From positions 82,020,981 to 82,084,980 of the forward strand of contig OX344762.1 of assembly GCA_947034895.1 (NCBI GenBank): a stretch of DNA of 64,000 nucleotides, read 5' to 3'. Made by a program: the position numbers and the translations under genes. Numbering within the stretch: the first letter of the stretch is position 1; each line of letters opens with the position of its first letter. Positions 38,182-51,086 of this stretch are shown here, in pieces. The notes below the pieces were generated by a model. It had not been told where the DNA came from, made no database searches, and worked only from the letters and a program-made list of their open reading frames with translations. This DNA is from Rhytidiadelphus loreus. Lineage: Eukaryota; Streptophyta; Bryopsida; Hypnales; Hylocomiaceae.

Positions 38182-39396
38182 GTGCAGCTCAGAGAACGTG
38201 ATAAAACGATAAAAACCCACCTGCTTGATCATCCACGTCAGATTCCACATCAGCGCCAACGTGGCTCTCATCATCTCTCACAGTTTTCGTGTGCACTTGA
38301 CCTTGCTGCAACGCAGCTCTCTCATTTGCATTGTTTTTTTCTGTACAGGTGTGGGATTACTCAGGGATTTCCGACTAGTTTTCGGGTTCCGTTGCTCATC
38401 GATTTCGGTATGCGCTTTTATCTTGCACCTCGGTGTAGATTTTTGTAATTTAATTCTAGATTCTGATGAAATGGATTCAAGGCAGAGTCCGTCTTTTCGC
38501 ATTCTTGTTGGCATTTAATTGCGTCTTTTGCCATTGGATCCGGAGGTGATCTTAGAGTCTGTGAATCTGTCGATTTTATATTTTAGTTTTACTCCAGGGA
38601 AATTCTAGATCGTCGTCTTTTTGCGTTCGCGTACTCGTTCTTGCATTGGAATTCCTTTCCGCTGGGTGATGGACTAGAATTGTATGTGGTAACCTAATTT
38701 CAGGTTGTAATGTCTTTTCTTTTTCTCGAACTTCTCAATATCGTGCGGATGATTAGGTCACGTGGTTTGAAATTGTTATGAGATTGCTAGGTTATGGTGA
38801 TGTAATGGACATACTTGCAATCTGAACGACTCGTGCTTGTTCTTTTAATCAAGTGATCATACTCGAGATTCAGGTTCTTGGAAGAACTAACCGTAATTGA
38901 ATCACTAACTAGTCTTCGAGACATCAGTACCAATTCTCAGCATGCAGATGTTCAGTTTTCCGTTGTCGAGGAATTTATAGCATGTACTCACTCACAATCG
39001 TTTCCGTAATCGGTGCTTTCATGCTGTGTTGATACATGTATTGTCATGTGCGTACGATTAGGTCTTGTGGCTTTGAATTGTCATAGGATAGCTATATTAT
39101 GATTATGTAAAGATAGAATACCGTTTAGACATACTTGCAATCAGAGCCACCTTTGCTTGTTCTTCCAATCACGTTATCATCTCCGAAGTTCAGGTTCTTG
39201 TACCAACAAACCATAATTAAACAGGGGCCCCCACAACTCCTGGAAGCTCAACTCATTAGCATGCAGATTTTTTTTTTTTTTCCATTGATGGCATCTACTC
39301 ACCCGCAATTTTACTTGTACTTGTTTAGATCGTTCTCCTCAGGAAGCTCTTGGACCAATGAACTTCTTCTTGTAGGATGTGATTGTTGCAACGACA
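38182..39396 (+). promoter_or_regulatory. Probable 5' untranslated exon and leader intron of MCCB
   Basis: Upstream of the MCCB start the composition becomes genic at about 38180. A donor-like site (TTTCG/GTATGC) lies at 38407/38408, and a good acceptor with a pyrimidine-rich tract (CTTCTTCTTGTAG) ends at 39375, 21 bases before the ATG. This suggests an untranslated first exon at about 38180-38407 and a leader intron of almost 1 kb. The transcription start was not identified. Confidence 0.45.
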
Positions 39397-42300
39397 ATGG
39401 CGCATATTCTTCGGAGAAAGAGTACCCGGTGGTCGTGCAGCCTTCGAGAAGATTGGATTGCAGCCCTGTCTGCACCGAGGCTCATAGCAGGAACATTTTC
39501 ACGAGGCACAGGTTCTCGTTTACCGAACACTAGTAATGGAGGCCGAAGATTCGTACAAGATGACAAGCTTGGAGCATTTAGCAGGGTGGATGGCGTGCCG
39601 CCCAGGTACTTTTCCGCTGGCTTGGCATCTATGTCAACCACGGACGGACTTCATAACGGAAAGTGGTCTTATGATCCCTTCAAATCGAGGTGGAGAAATT
39701 TTATGAGCTTGGATTACAACTTGAATGTTCTGAAGGATGATGTTAAAATTGGGAGTGAGACCTTTCTTGAGAACAGCAAGGCGATGGAGAAGCTTCTGCT
39801 TGACCTTCAACAGAAAGTTGAGAAAGTAAGATTTGGTCATCACATTATTTGGATGGATTTTCAATTTTTCTTGTTTTTGAGATGATATTCATGAGTTTTT
39901 CGTTATTAGCCTTGATGCCGTAAAGTCACCAACATCATACATTATGCGTTTAGTCTGGAGTTCTTATATTATATATCTTTTAAAATTATTCCGTGAGCAA
40001 GAAAAACTTGCAGAGAGTTTCATATTTTTTCTGTTCTGTATCTTTGAAACGTGAAGTTGTTCGCTCATCTGGGATTTTAATTATCAGGTTCGACTCGGGG
40101 GTGGACCAAAGGCTGTTGAACGCCACAAGAAGCGAAACAAGTTCTTGCCACGCGAGCGAATTGACCATCTCCTCGATCCTGGATCGCCATTTTTAGAACT
40201 CTCACAGGTACATTCTTCACTCTTACAAATTCCCATCTTCCGAATTCACCATGGCAGTAAAATTCATTATTTCTGTGGTTTTCTCAGACTATGCAATAGA
40301 GTTGAGTTCTGCTATTCACTCTTTATATTTACTTTTGGCAATGGTTATATATCTTCCGGAGGGATTTCTCACCTCTAGTGGCTCCAATTTATTGAATTAA
40401 CCCTTTAATCTTCTCAAAGAGAAAGAACTGAATAGCAGGTGACTGTGGTTTTGGAGGTAGCTTGCGGGGCATGAATTGTATACCGATGATCTACCATCTG
40501 GCGGCATCGTCACAGGAATTGGATCTATCCATGGCCGTCTCTGTATGTTAGTAGCGAACGACCCTACTGTTAAAGGAGGGACCTATTATCCAATCACTGT
40601 GAAAAAACACTTGCGAGCTCAGGAGATTGCATTTCAATGTAATTTACCATGCATATACCTTGTAGATAGTGGTGGTGCCAATCTTCCACGGCAAGCGGAT
40701 GTTTTCCCGGACCGTGATCACTTCGGTCGCATTTTTTACAATCAGGCTCGTATGTCAGAAGAAGGGATTCCACAGATTGCGCTAGTTCTAGGGTCATGTA
40801 CTGCTGGAGGCGCGTATGTACCAGCTATGGCCGACGAAAGCGTCATTGTCAAGGGAAATGGCACTATCTTTCTTGCTGGCCCACCCTTAGTTAAGGTAAC
40901 GCATTTATCACCTCTTTTTATGAAGTTAGTTTTACTTCACTTTTTGCTCCAATTCATATGGCTTCGGTTTTCTGGGTTTAGTGTTGATGAGAGCTTAGAC
41001 CGGACCCAATCTTGATATTCCGGTTGATTGCAAGGATTGCGAAGCTCTTGTTAATATTACATTCAAAGAACGTAATTGACCTATACGTGCATGATTTCTG
41101 AGTTGCAGGCTGCAACTGGAGAAGAGGTTAGTGCTGAGGACTTAGGAGGTGCGGCACTGCATTGTAAAGTATCTGGTGTTTCGGACTACTTCGCTACAGG
41201 TAACACTTAATGATGTATTATCCTTCACTTTGATTTCACAACTCGTCAGTGAAGTTGGTGTTATATTTCCCACTTTGTATGGTGAGTTCAATGTTGCAGA
41301 CTGTGGTAGCTTCAGATACTTCAGTTACAATTATTTTTCTAAAACACTCCGTTATCTCCTGGCAGATGAGCTGCATGCACTTGCTATTGGCCGTAAGATA
41401 GTGAAAAATCTTCACTTAGCAGGGGTGCAAAATAGAGCATTCAAAAGCTTTGAGTCGGAAAAAGTTAGAGAGCCTGTGTACAGCCCAGATGAGCTTCGTG
41501 GTATTGTTCCGGCAGACGCTCGTACATCTTATGATGTAAGGTCTGTGATTGCTCGTATCGTCGATGGAAGTGAATTTGACGAGTTCAAGAAATTATATGG
41601 CCCTGTAAGCACTCTCTTCGAGTCTGTATGTGGGTGAGATAATAATGGTAGTTCGTCTTTCTTTTCAGGTACTTGTTATGTCAGTATGATCTCCGAGGGC
41701 CCATTTAAATGCAGCCTTGTGACTTCGGATGGTTCTATATATTGAGGATAGGAGAATCTTCTGCTTACCTGAGTTACTTGTTGTGCTTTGGAACAGACTC
41801 TTGTCACTGGATTCGCAAAAGTAATGGGGCAACCAGTGGGGATTGTGGGAAACAATGGTATACTCTTCACTGAGTCGGCATTGAAGGGGGCTCACTTTAT
41901 TCAACTTTGTGCCCAACGCCACATTCCTTTGCTTTTCCTCCAGAATATCACGGGTTTTATGGTCAGTACCTCCGTGCTCCATGGATAAACTTTTGAATTT
42001 TGGTTCTGAGTATGATGATCAGTGAGTCAAAAGCTATTGACGTATAGGCATTCATCTCATGGAATGACATGCTTGCCATGTTGCATGAGTAGGTGGGATC
42101 CAGATCTGAGGCAAGTGGCATTGCAAAAGCAGGCGCTAAGATGGTAATGGCTGTGGCATGTGCAAAGGTATGTGGCGCTGTAACTGAGGTTTCGAGCATC
42201 GTGTAAATTTAAACCATAGTTTTTCGTCGAACTCAAGCTCTTTTTATAGTTCAATATATACTTTGGTAGGATCTTTTCCTTGCCTTACCACTTCAATACA

Positions 42301-43137
42301 CAAAGAGGTATCAATTTAAAAGAGCTGGATGACAAGTATGAGTTCTTCGATTAAATCCTCTATAAAAAAATTTGTTATCTTTTGGGAAAATAATGTTGGC
42401 TATGGTCGGAGCTCAGGTGCCCAAAATCACCGTAGTGGTGGGAGGTAGCTACGGGGCTGGCAATTACGGAATGTGTGGGAGGGCCTACAGTCCAAACTTC
42501 CTCTTTATGTGGCCAAATGCTCGAATTTCGGTCATGGGTGGTACTCAGGTGAACCAAGTCAACTTGCCTCAATGAACATGACTATATTTCAGTCGACAAG
42601 TCAAGTAATGTCCATGTGTAAATCACGAGACTATAATTTCTCCAGTACAGACTAGCTGACAACTGAAGTAATATCTGTGTAATTGGCAGGCTGCAGGAGT
42701 TCTAGCCCAGGTTGAGAGAGATAAGAGGATTCGTGACAAAACACCGGTGAGTTCCCTTGCTACACCTATTGTTTATGAATAGAGAAGTTAAATATTGCTA
42801 GCACATTCCGATGATGTATAATGTTTTATACATCAGTCACATGAACAGGCTTAGTATCTATACCTTGAATGTAGTGACTTATCTCTAAACCGCTGTGGTT
42901 GATTCTTGCTCTTATCTGCATTAATACTTCAAGTGGAGTGAGGAGGAGGAGGAAAAGTTCAAGGAGAAGGTCATGCAAGGATACGACCGAGAAGGGCACC
43001 CTTACTACGCAAGTGCACGCCTCTGGGACGATGGTATAATTGACCCAGCTGACACTCGAAAAGTTTTGGCGCTGTGTCTCTCTGCCTCCTCTCAAGTTTC
43101 TCCAAAGCATACGAGTTATGGAGTCTTTCGGATGTGA
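39397..43137 (+). CDS. MCCB: Methylcrotonoyl-CoA carboxylase beta chain, mitochondrial
   Basis: Carboxyltransferase subunit of 3-methylcrotonyl-CoA carboxylase, the biotin enzyme of leucine catabolism in the mitochondrial matrix; it works with the biotin-carrying alpha subunit. Ten coding exons, all with GT-AG borders and matching phases: 39397-39825, 40088-40207, 40461-40895, 41109-41199, 41366-41604, 41797-41961, 42093-42167, 42417-42548, 42690-42746, 42934-43137. The product is 648 residues. The first 50 or so residues are basic and Ser-rich like a transit peptide. Family blocks seen include [86 protein letters not shown] and the C-terminal [10 protein letters not shown]. It is about 60 residues longer than the Arabidopsis protein, all at the N terminus. 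The start at 39397 is the first ATG after the leader acceptor. No lesion was seen. Confidence 0.95.
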
Positions 43138-46100
43138 TGGTTGATTGGAGATTTAAGTGTACAATAGTGAGACGTCTCTTCATTCCTTTCCATCGACTAA
43201 AACGATTTGTAATTAGATAGACTACCGGTATATACATATTCTCAGGATCCTGGTCGTTAATCGGCTTCCAGCTCTCCTAGCGTCATGTTCTTTGCTTCTC
43301 GATTTCTGCAGAAGAGGATGGTCACTGATTAGATGGCGACAGCTCATTCTTTAAAAACATTTTCAGTGTACTTCCCGATTGTTCATCTCTTGATTGCATT
43401 TGAATTATTTGTAACGTACTGGGTTCTCATTCTCCTGTGAACTTCTCCAGTCCTACATATGAGTGGTAGTACTCCTCCATCAATGGCAGCGACATAAGTG
43501 ACCTGGAGACCTGGACGAAACTTATACTCCAGGTCAGTCTGATACCGTTACTGTGATTGTTAAAAGCTGCACCAAAAACAGTAATTACCCTGTGCACGAC
43601 TAATTGCGAAGAAGTTACTTTCCAGGTGCATAAGCAAGCGGTAGGTACCCCAAATGCGCCGCTGACTCTAAACTGTCATCTTCACTCTGTGTACATCTCC
43701 AAAATCAATTTCCAAAATCAATTATGTATATGTGAAAGAATATTTTTTTAGAAATAAATTTTGTTCCCTCATGACTTTTGCATATGGTATCCAAATGTCA
43801 AGTTCTTTCAACCTCCTTTCAAGAGCCAAGAACAAAATATGAAAATTATGAAAATTAGTATAATAATAGTAACTAGGCACATAGGCAAGAAGTGACAATT
43901 TTACGGGTACCCATCTAAATGGACCACATACTTGTGGCCCAATAATTCCAAACTCATGGCAATTGCAAGTTTGGGTATTCCACTTATAATAGATGGGATC
44001 CATTTCAAGTTTGTTGCCCTTGAAAGGATAGGCCTATTTCTATGTGGAAGAAATCCTTGTAGTTGGAAGACTTTGCAATTCACAATACACTTGAGGTGGT
44101 GTGGCCTAGAAATTTCAAAACCACAATAATTGTAAATTTTGTTGTTTCTCTCATAATATTTGGGGATCCATTTTCAATTAGTTTAGGTTCACGATTTAGA
44201 TTATATCACATCCAATGGCTACTTAAAGTGGAAAAAGGTGTCTTTAACGATGGGAACACCAACTTGAATGTATTTTGAAAACTAGAGTACTTTAGCAATA
44301 AACTTAGAGTGCCCTTGTAGGAGATTTCTGTGGGAGTGTATTAGGTGGACCATGCTATGGCCTATGGAAGTCTTTGCAAGCCCACGGAAGTCGGAAAACA
44401 ATTTTCTAGAATTGGATTTGCTCTACTCTTGTCAAGTTTCACGGTGTTTACACTTCCATGTAGTGAATTTCTTTTTTAAATTTTTGAAAAGGAGCCAACT
44501 AAGTATATCTTTGTGATGTGTTTATGAAACCTAGGTAAATTTCGCTATTAGTTTAAAACACAACAAAACAAGACTATGGCTATTTAGTTAAAAAAACTTC
44601 AATTTTCTTTCGAATAAATAAACTTCATGTTTTTACTGTTAGCAAAGTGGCAAAAAATCATCCACAAAATAAAAAAAAGCATTGCTTCAATGTGAATAGG
44701 GAGACTACATTTTAGGAATAGCTTTGCCTTGTTGTCACACTCAAAGCAACTAAAACGTGCAAGAGTAATGCTAAAATCAATTTTCCAAAAATGAGAAAAT
44801 TTTCTCCTTGACTTTTCCCAAATGTCTCCTTAGAATTTCGGCCGACATCAATTCCAATTCTCCACTTGCAAACATTACACACTTCCGTGTAAAATTCCAG
44901 AAAAAAAAACTCTTGTCTTTTCTCCAAAGTTTGGTCGACTTTTGTGCAAGGAAGTCCGCGCTTAGCACGACAAGGCATCCGCTCCAAGCACTTCCTGAAT
45001 CCATAGCACTTCATCAACTTACTAAGGAATGCATTCATGTGCACCTTGTGGCATATCGGAAAGCTTGAATCTCCACTCAGTCTCTTGTTCTCTCCACGCC
45101 AAGGACTTCTTCAACAAAAGCAAAGCATTAAAAGAGATCACCCTTTTCTGATCAGCCTCCCATTCCCACATCTTAGACTGCTTCATTTTTTATTAGCAAA
45201 ACTGTAGGTGACAACTCACGTACTATAGGACCTACGGGAGAAACACAAATGCCTTGGAGGTGTACATTGAGAGCATACGATGATCACAACATGTACATTG
45301 ATAGCCTTACATCAATTTTGTAATCATCCTATGGTTAAAAATAGGTTTGCCTACATATTGAGAATGGGACAAATAGAATCTTGACAAAAAAAATTCATAG
45401 TAATTTTGTTTTTGAGGAAAAAAATTTAGGAAATTATAAAATCCTACTGAAATGTATTTCTCTACACAGGAAAAAAATTTCCTTGAACTTCCCACAAGCT
45501 GCAGATAGGCTAAATTACTTACGTGATCGGAAATAGGTGATCAACCTTACCACGGCTTCTTCAGTTCTCCTCAACCGAATTTGACCAAGCGAAGCTCTCT
45601 ACAGTATACCGGTCCAACACAGTCCGGTAATAACTACCCTCACACTCCGGCATGTCACTCAACTTGTCCCCTCCAAATTTGCACATCAATTCAGTGTGAC
45701 TTAATGAAACGATTGAACTCGCTTGACAAGATCGAGAGAACTCATCACGAAAACAGTACAGTAGTGAAGTGTCAGAGGGCCGGACGGAAGCGCAGAGGAA
45801 ATGGAGGAACATCCCCAGAATCAGATGACGTGTATCAGATGAACGTGTCCCCCCCAAATGGATGAAAACTGTGAGCCATCCGTCACCTCCCCTACAGTAA
45901 CTTACTGTAGAGCGCCCATGCTCTGGTGTTTTTTTGTTGCAGAAGAGCCAGTTCTGCGCTTCGTGACCGATGCTCCCATGTCACGACACCGGGTGCAGTA
46001 GTAGTGAAGCTCTCAATTACAGCTCCCTCACTTCAGTTCTCGTAGGAGGAGCAGCGATGGCGAGAAGCTCTCACATTCTCTTGTTTTCGCGAAATTTCGC

Positions 46101-46142
46101 CAAGGCTGTAACTGGGTGAAAGGTTTTGGTGGTCCGCGATCG
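43138..46142. other. Intergenic region between MCCB and the kinase gene
   Basis: 43138-43730 is probably the MCCB 3' untranslated region and flank. 43740-45500 is AT-rich with only unrecognised short frames. 45520-46142 becomes less AT-rich and is the likely promoter and leader of the kinase gene. Confidence 0.5.
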
Positions 46143-49100
46143 ATGGAGGGAGGGACGCCGGGCAAGGAGCAGCAGCTCACGAGCGAGGAGAATGGGAGCC
46201 GGGGTTACCCTATCACTCCCACGGAGTATCGTCTTCTGGAGGAGCTAGGGCGCGGGGCGAGCTGCACCGTTTATAGTGCGCTGTGCTTGCCCTACAGTGA
46301 ATTGGTGGCGATCAAAGTGCGGCAATTCAACGAGGGCTTCCAAATTTCGGTATTTTGTCGTCTTTCCTTTTTTGGAAGGGAGTGGATCGTCAATCTTGCT
46401 GTTCACTCGTTTGGTAGCTTGGATCCGCTTTGGTTGCTGTTATGAGATTGCAAGTGCTTGGTACTTCGTTTTTCTTAGCGCACCATGTGCGTGTTAGAAA
46501 TGGAGGATTCCATGTTGAAGTACTTCTGTGTGCAGTTTTGTTAGCCTTTAGGTCTACCGCAATTCGATTAGGGTTTGAGGTGTTCGGTAGCTCTATGCGC
46601 ACGTCCTGCAATACCTCGTAACCTACTGTTTCGTAATTTGAGACATGGTTTCTTGCTTCGGAGTACTGTAGAGGGCGCAACAATTTCAGTGCCTGTGCTG
46701 TAATGTATTGCCACGTGGGATTATGTACGAGTCTCAACCAATGGGAGACATACACGTGGAAATTGTTTTCAATTATTATTATTATTGTTATTTTTGGATC
46801 ATTATCATTTCCAGAGCCCTCCACTGTAGTGGTCTTTGTTACTCGAAAATAAGAACGTATTATATGTGGGAGTCTTATGGTTGATGCAACTTTAATCTAG
46901 TGGCGAATGAGATCAATTATATTCTTGTAGCGGAGGTGACGATTGTAGGGTTTGATCCTTTGGTAAGCTGCATTTGGCTCGTTTTTTTGTAGTCCACGTT
47001 AAGATTATTAAGACGAGTTCTTTGTGCGCAGAACGACTTCTGGGCAGCGTCAAAAAGCCGAATCAGACATCCCAATGTTCTGACGGCGTATTGCTCCTTC
47101 ACTGTGAGTCATACTGTGTGGGTTGTGATGCCATTCCTGGCTGGTGGATCATGTCTGGACATCATGAAAGCAGCTTTTGCAAACGGTTTTCACGAGGCTG
47201 TAGTTGCTACTTTATTAAAAGAGTCATTGATGGGTCTCAATTCCCTTCATCAACATGGCCTTGTTCATCAGGATGTGAAGGTACCGTGTTGTTGGTTTTT
47301 TGGATTAGTATCAAGTAGTATAACTGTGTTTGGATTCTGGTGGTCTCTCCTTCAGTTTGGACTCCCATGCAGTTTGGTCTCTTTCTGTGTAGACATTCTC
47401 TCTCTAGTACTTAATGTTATGAATATCTTGTACTATATGTTATTGGTACAGGCTGGAATTTTTTTATTAGCTTAGGCAAGCCAGTAACTTTGACATCTAG
47501 TATCTTTCCTAGAAGCGAAAGTGATTTTTGCTTGTCGAAGTGCTTACGTTGACGTTTCAGCTGTTTTGTGATTGGTGCACTGAAACTAGTACCGTTCTTC
47601 TCATACTTCTACTATTCTGGTTGCTAGGCGGGAAGTATTCTTGTGGATGGAAATGGACGAGTTCAGGTTGCAGATTTCGGTATTTCCACTTGCATGTTGG
47701 ACTCAGGTGATCAGCAACAGCCAAGAAGCACTTTCCTGGGGTCTTGTTGCTGGTGTGCACTTTTTACCTTTTTACTAATGCAGTGGACAGTTGTTGCTGA
47801 AACTGTATTGATTGTGTATCTTCGCTATGCTAGTGAACATAAGTTTTTCTGAGTTGCTCGTCAGATTTCCCAAAATTTCCTGGGAAATTTGCACTGTTGT
47901 GGCACCACCGAGATTATATTCTTATTTCAGGTTACAATTGGGTTTATATAAATCGTTTAGCATGACATGGTGCTTGAAAATTGAGTGATTACATACTTGA
48001 TTACGTACATGATTTGAGATTTCTACACTTGATCTGGAAATTGAGTGTGCTAATTGTAAAATTTATTCTCCAGGATGTCTCCAGAGATGATAGAGCGGGT
48101 TCATGGACTTGACTCGAAGTAAGTTACGCTTTGACATCCATAGCCACTGCGTGAGCATTCGTTTTCCATCATTGAACCTGTGCTAGTTACATGGCGGGAC
48201 ACCAAAACAAGGAATGGCATGCGTAGTATTGATCTTGCGGATTTTATAGGACAACCACCTGCAAGTTGCTGTTGAAGTTATTATGTGTAAATGATGCTAA
48301 AGGTTCCTTCTATCTTTACAGAGCTGATATATGGTCTTTTGGAATCACGGCATTGGAACTTGTCCACGGCATTGGCTCCTTCTCTAAGTATCCAATGAAG
48401 GTACTCGAGCAGTATGTAATCAAGCAGAATGATTTTCAGTTTTTAATGTTATTCTCAATCACATAAACAGAATTCTCATCTGTGTGTGAAGTGTACATTC
48501 GCATTGTATAGAAATTTATGCAAGATTTTCATTTATTATATATATGTAAACTGCATTTGTGAAGGACCTTATAAATATATATTCAGGAGCCATCAATCTT
48601 ACCAACTCAACTCAATTTTATCTTAATGCTGTGCAACAGGTTTTTTTTTATTCTTTACAGAATGGCACCTCTGAGATGGATTGTGCACTCTTCAAAATGT
48701 TCTCCAAGGTGAATACGTGCAACAGATGTCTTTTTATTGATATAGTACCTTAGCTTGACATTCTGCCGCTGCCGTATATTTTAATTTCTTGTGTGGCTTT
48801 GGCACGCATGTTGATTTGATAATCTTTCTATGTGCAGTCATTCAAGAACATGATTACCCTTTGTCTTGTCAAGGATCCTTCAAAGCGTCCAACAGCAGAA
48901 CAATTACTCAGACATCCATTTTTCAAGCATGCTCGCAATTCTGAATATATCTATCAACAGGTTCTAGATGGCCTTTCACCATTGAATGAACGTGTAAAAA
49001 ATCTCAAGGTCGGTAATAAGCCTTCTGTTGAAGACCATATTTACTCCTGCTAATACCCACTGTACATCTTTTCTACTGAGTCTTCTGCGCTCTTGGGACT

Positions 49101-49638
49101 CCACTTAGATGCTGAACTGTACCTATTTTCTGGTTGCAATCACAGTTGGCTGACAGTAGTGACATTATCTTGAGCTCTCATGATCCTGAAGGAGCAGTAT
49201 TGTATGTTTCATATGTGCTACAGATCATTGATGCTGCTCAGCTTGCTCTGAAGAAATGCTCTATCAGTGAAGAGGAAGCATCACAGGTTTGCCAGATGAT
49301 GAGAGTTTTGACTTTTAGAGCTATTCGCTTTGTTTATTTCGCTTTGATTAAAGGAAATTTTCTTGCACTTTATTTATGTGTTTTTGCATGGCTCTATTGC
49401 TTTGCAGAGGGAATATATGTCAGGAATACACAAATGGATATGCAGTTCACATGAAATGAGAAAGACACAGACTGCTATGGTAAGTTTGACTGATTACAAG
49501 GTCTTGAATGAGGTCTTTCTTTCAACTGAAGCTAAGGTTTCGTGTGGTGTATGCAAAGTAAACAAATTTCAGAATGAAGAACACAGTTTTGTAGGAGAAT
49601 TTGGAAGGTTGGCTTTTTTAGTAGAATTGTCAATGTAA
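46143..49638 (+). CDS. STE20/GCK-type protein kinase, plant FRAY-like
   Basis: Serine/threonine kinase of the plant germinal-centre-kinase group (related to FRAY2/OSR1-like and BLUS1 kinases). Exons consistent in phase: 46143-46349, 47032-47280, 47628-47752, 48074-48118, 48322-48415 (or 48400), 48661-48708, 48838-49008, 49146-49286, 49408-49479, with either read-through to TAA at 49636-49638 or a splice at the strong donor after 49479. Motifs: glycine loop GRGASCTV, lysine in VAIKV, VVMPFLAGGS hinge, HQDVK catalytic loop, DFG in VADFGIS, SPE in CCWMSPEM, KADIWSFGITALELVHG, KDPSKRPTAEQLLRHPFF. After the domain come AAQLALKKCSISEEEASQ and REYMSGIHKW, the family's conserved tail. Oddities: HRD is HQD, APE is SPE, and the helix-C segment is about five residues short and lacks the usual RRE glutamate. 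It may be weakly active or a pseudokinase. Confidence 0.85.
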
Positions 49639-49659
49639 GGAGTACACAGCCCAAGACCT

Positions 49660-49761
49660 GCGATACCAGGTTGCTTTAGATTATTCTGACTTTTAATAAT
49701 CTTAAGCAACCTAATACTCATGTTTCTTTCGGCTGAATAATCTAAAGCAACCTAGTATCGC
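49660..49761. repeat. Inverted repeat (27 bp arms) between kinase and BPC genes
   Basis: Arms at 49660-49686 and 49735-49761 pair with one mismatch (a possible G-U pair) around a loop of about 48 bases. The loop contains a third, diverged copy of the right arm at about 49694-49716. It could be a small foldback element or an RNA hairpin in the transcript. No target was identified. Confidence 0.8.
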
Positions 49762-50108
49762 TTGAGTGGTGTTCTTTCCGGCGACGTTCGGACTTGCCAG
49801 GCTTTGGGCTTCACTACATATTAGCCTCCTTTTAGTTGGGACCACCTCTGTTGCTCTTTGATTTAACGTCTATGCCCGGTGATTGTGTTCTTTCTCTTCA
49901 ATTTCATTTAATAAAAACATGAGGTCCGTCATGTTCTAATGTCGTTGCAATACTAGGCATTGCCTTCTTGTGCACTTGATAGATTCCCTTGAATTGAGAA
50001 TCGACTCTCGCTTTAACTCTGGTGGATTTGTGGTTTTATAATCTCTGGTGGTGTTCCCTTTTGGTGCAGACGATATTCAAGGGATGCCCTGCCGAGCTGG
50101 CACCTCAA

Positions 50109-51086
50109 ATGGATGTTGATTGGGAAGGTTCTTGCCTACAACCCAAGAACACAAGCCCCATCGAGCTGATGGACATCATGGCGGAACGGGATGCAGCGTT
50201 AATGGAGAAGAGCACGGCTTTAGCCGAAAGACTGGCCGCCTATGCTGAGCGGGATGCCGCCATCTTGCAGCGAGATATTGCGTCTGCAGACCGAGATTCC
50301 GCCATTTTGAGCAGGGATGCTGCCTTAGCCACCCTGGCAAGATTGGAAAAGAAATCTTCTGGACGTCGGAGACCATCTCAGACAGCATTGGATGAAGCAA
50401 TGCGTGGGTCCAAGCTATCACAGAGGATGGAGCTTGCCGAACACTGTACATTTGCATCAGAGTTTCACCCCGATGCAGCCAATGCATCACACTCAGGTAT
50501 TATGGTTTTAAATTCGGAATCCTCGCATTTGCAAGGGGTACACAGGTTTAGTAGAGACAAGGAGTCGCAAATAGAGATTCTTGTCCGAACAAAGAGAAAA
50601 GGCACAGAAATGGCAGATGCCACTCATAGAGGTAAACATCCACGAGCAGCACCGAAGAAAGCACGGAATTGGCCTGCACCACACCAAGGACATCAACAAC
50701 CAGGGTCAGAACGGGATGCTCAGGCTCAAACTGCTAACGAGGAAGACGGAGGACAGCAAACTCGGGACGCAGAACTTGTAAACAATAGAAACTTTCGGTC
50801 TACTCCCATTCCTTACTGTTCCTGCACCGGTTTGAATCAGCAGTGCTACAGATGGGGAAACGGTGGTTGGCAATCAGCCTGCTGCACAACCTTAATTTCT
50901 ATGTTTCCCTTACCCCTCAACCCCAAGAAAAGGGGATCACGCGTAGCAGGACGGAAGATGAGTGCAGGAGCCTTTGATAAACTCCTGGAAAAGCTGGTTT
51001 CAGAAGGTGTCAACATCAATCTGCCGGTTGATCTTAGGGAACATTGGGCCAAGCATGGCACTAATCGTTACGTGACTCTCCGGTAA
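50109..51086 (+). CDS. BBR/BPC (GAGA-motif binding) transcription factor
   Basis: Plant-specific BARLEY B RECOMBINANT/BASIC PENTACYSTEINE protein, 325 residues from the ATG at 50109. These nuclear proteins bind GA-rich repeats and recruit chromatin regulators. N-terminal region (about 22-80): alanine-zipper-like coiled coil with repeating 'AERDAAL/RDxAIL' units. Middle: basic stretches (KRKGTEMAD, HPRAAPKKARNW) that can serve as nuclear localisation signals. C-terminal domain (about 232-325): five conserved cysteines in CSC, QQC and ACC (237, 239, 245, 258, 259), then the WGNGGWQSACC, RVAGRKMS and HWAKHGTNRYVT blocks. The frame is open upstream to an acceptor at 50069, so the real start or a preceding exon may lie further 5'. 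It lies about 470 bases after the kinase frame on the same strand. An AATAAA at 51525-51530 may be the poly(A) signal. Confidence 0.92.
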   Translation: MDVDWEGSCLQPKNTSPIELMDIMAERDAALMEKSTALAERLAAYAERDAAILQRDIASADRDSAILSRDAALATLARLEKKSSGRRRPSQTALDEAMRGSKLSQRMELAEHCTFASEFHPDAANASHSGIMVLNSESSHLQGVHRFSRDKESQIEILVRTKRKGTEMADATHRGKHPRAAPKKARNWPAPHQGHQQPGSERDAQAQTANEEDGGQQTRDAELVNNRNFRSTPIPYCSCTGLNQQCYRWGNGGWQSACCTTLISMFPLPLNPKKRGSRVAGRKMSAGAFDKLLEKLVSEGVNINLPVDLREHWAKHGTNRYVTLR

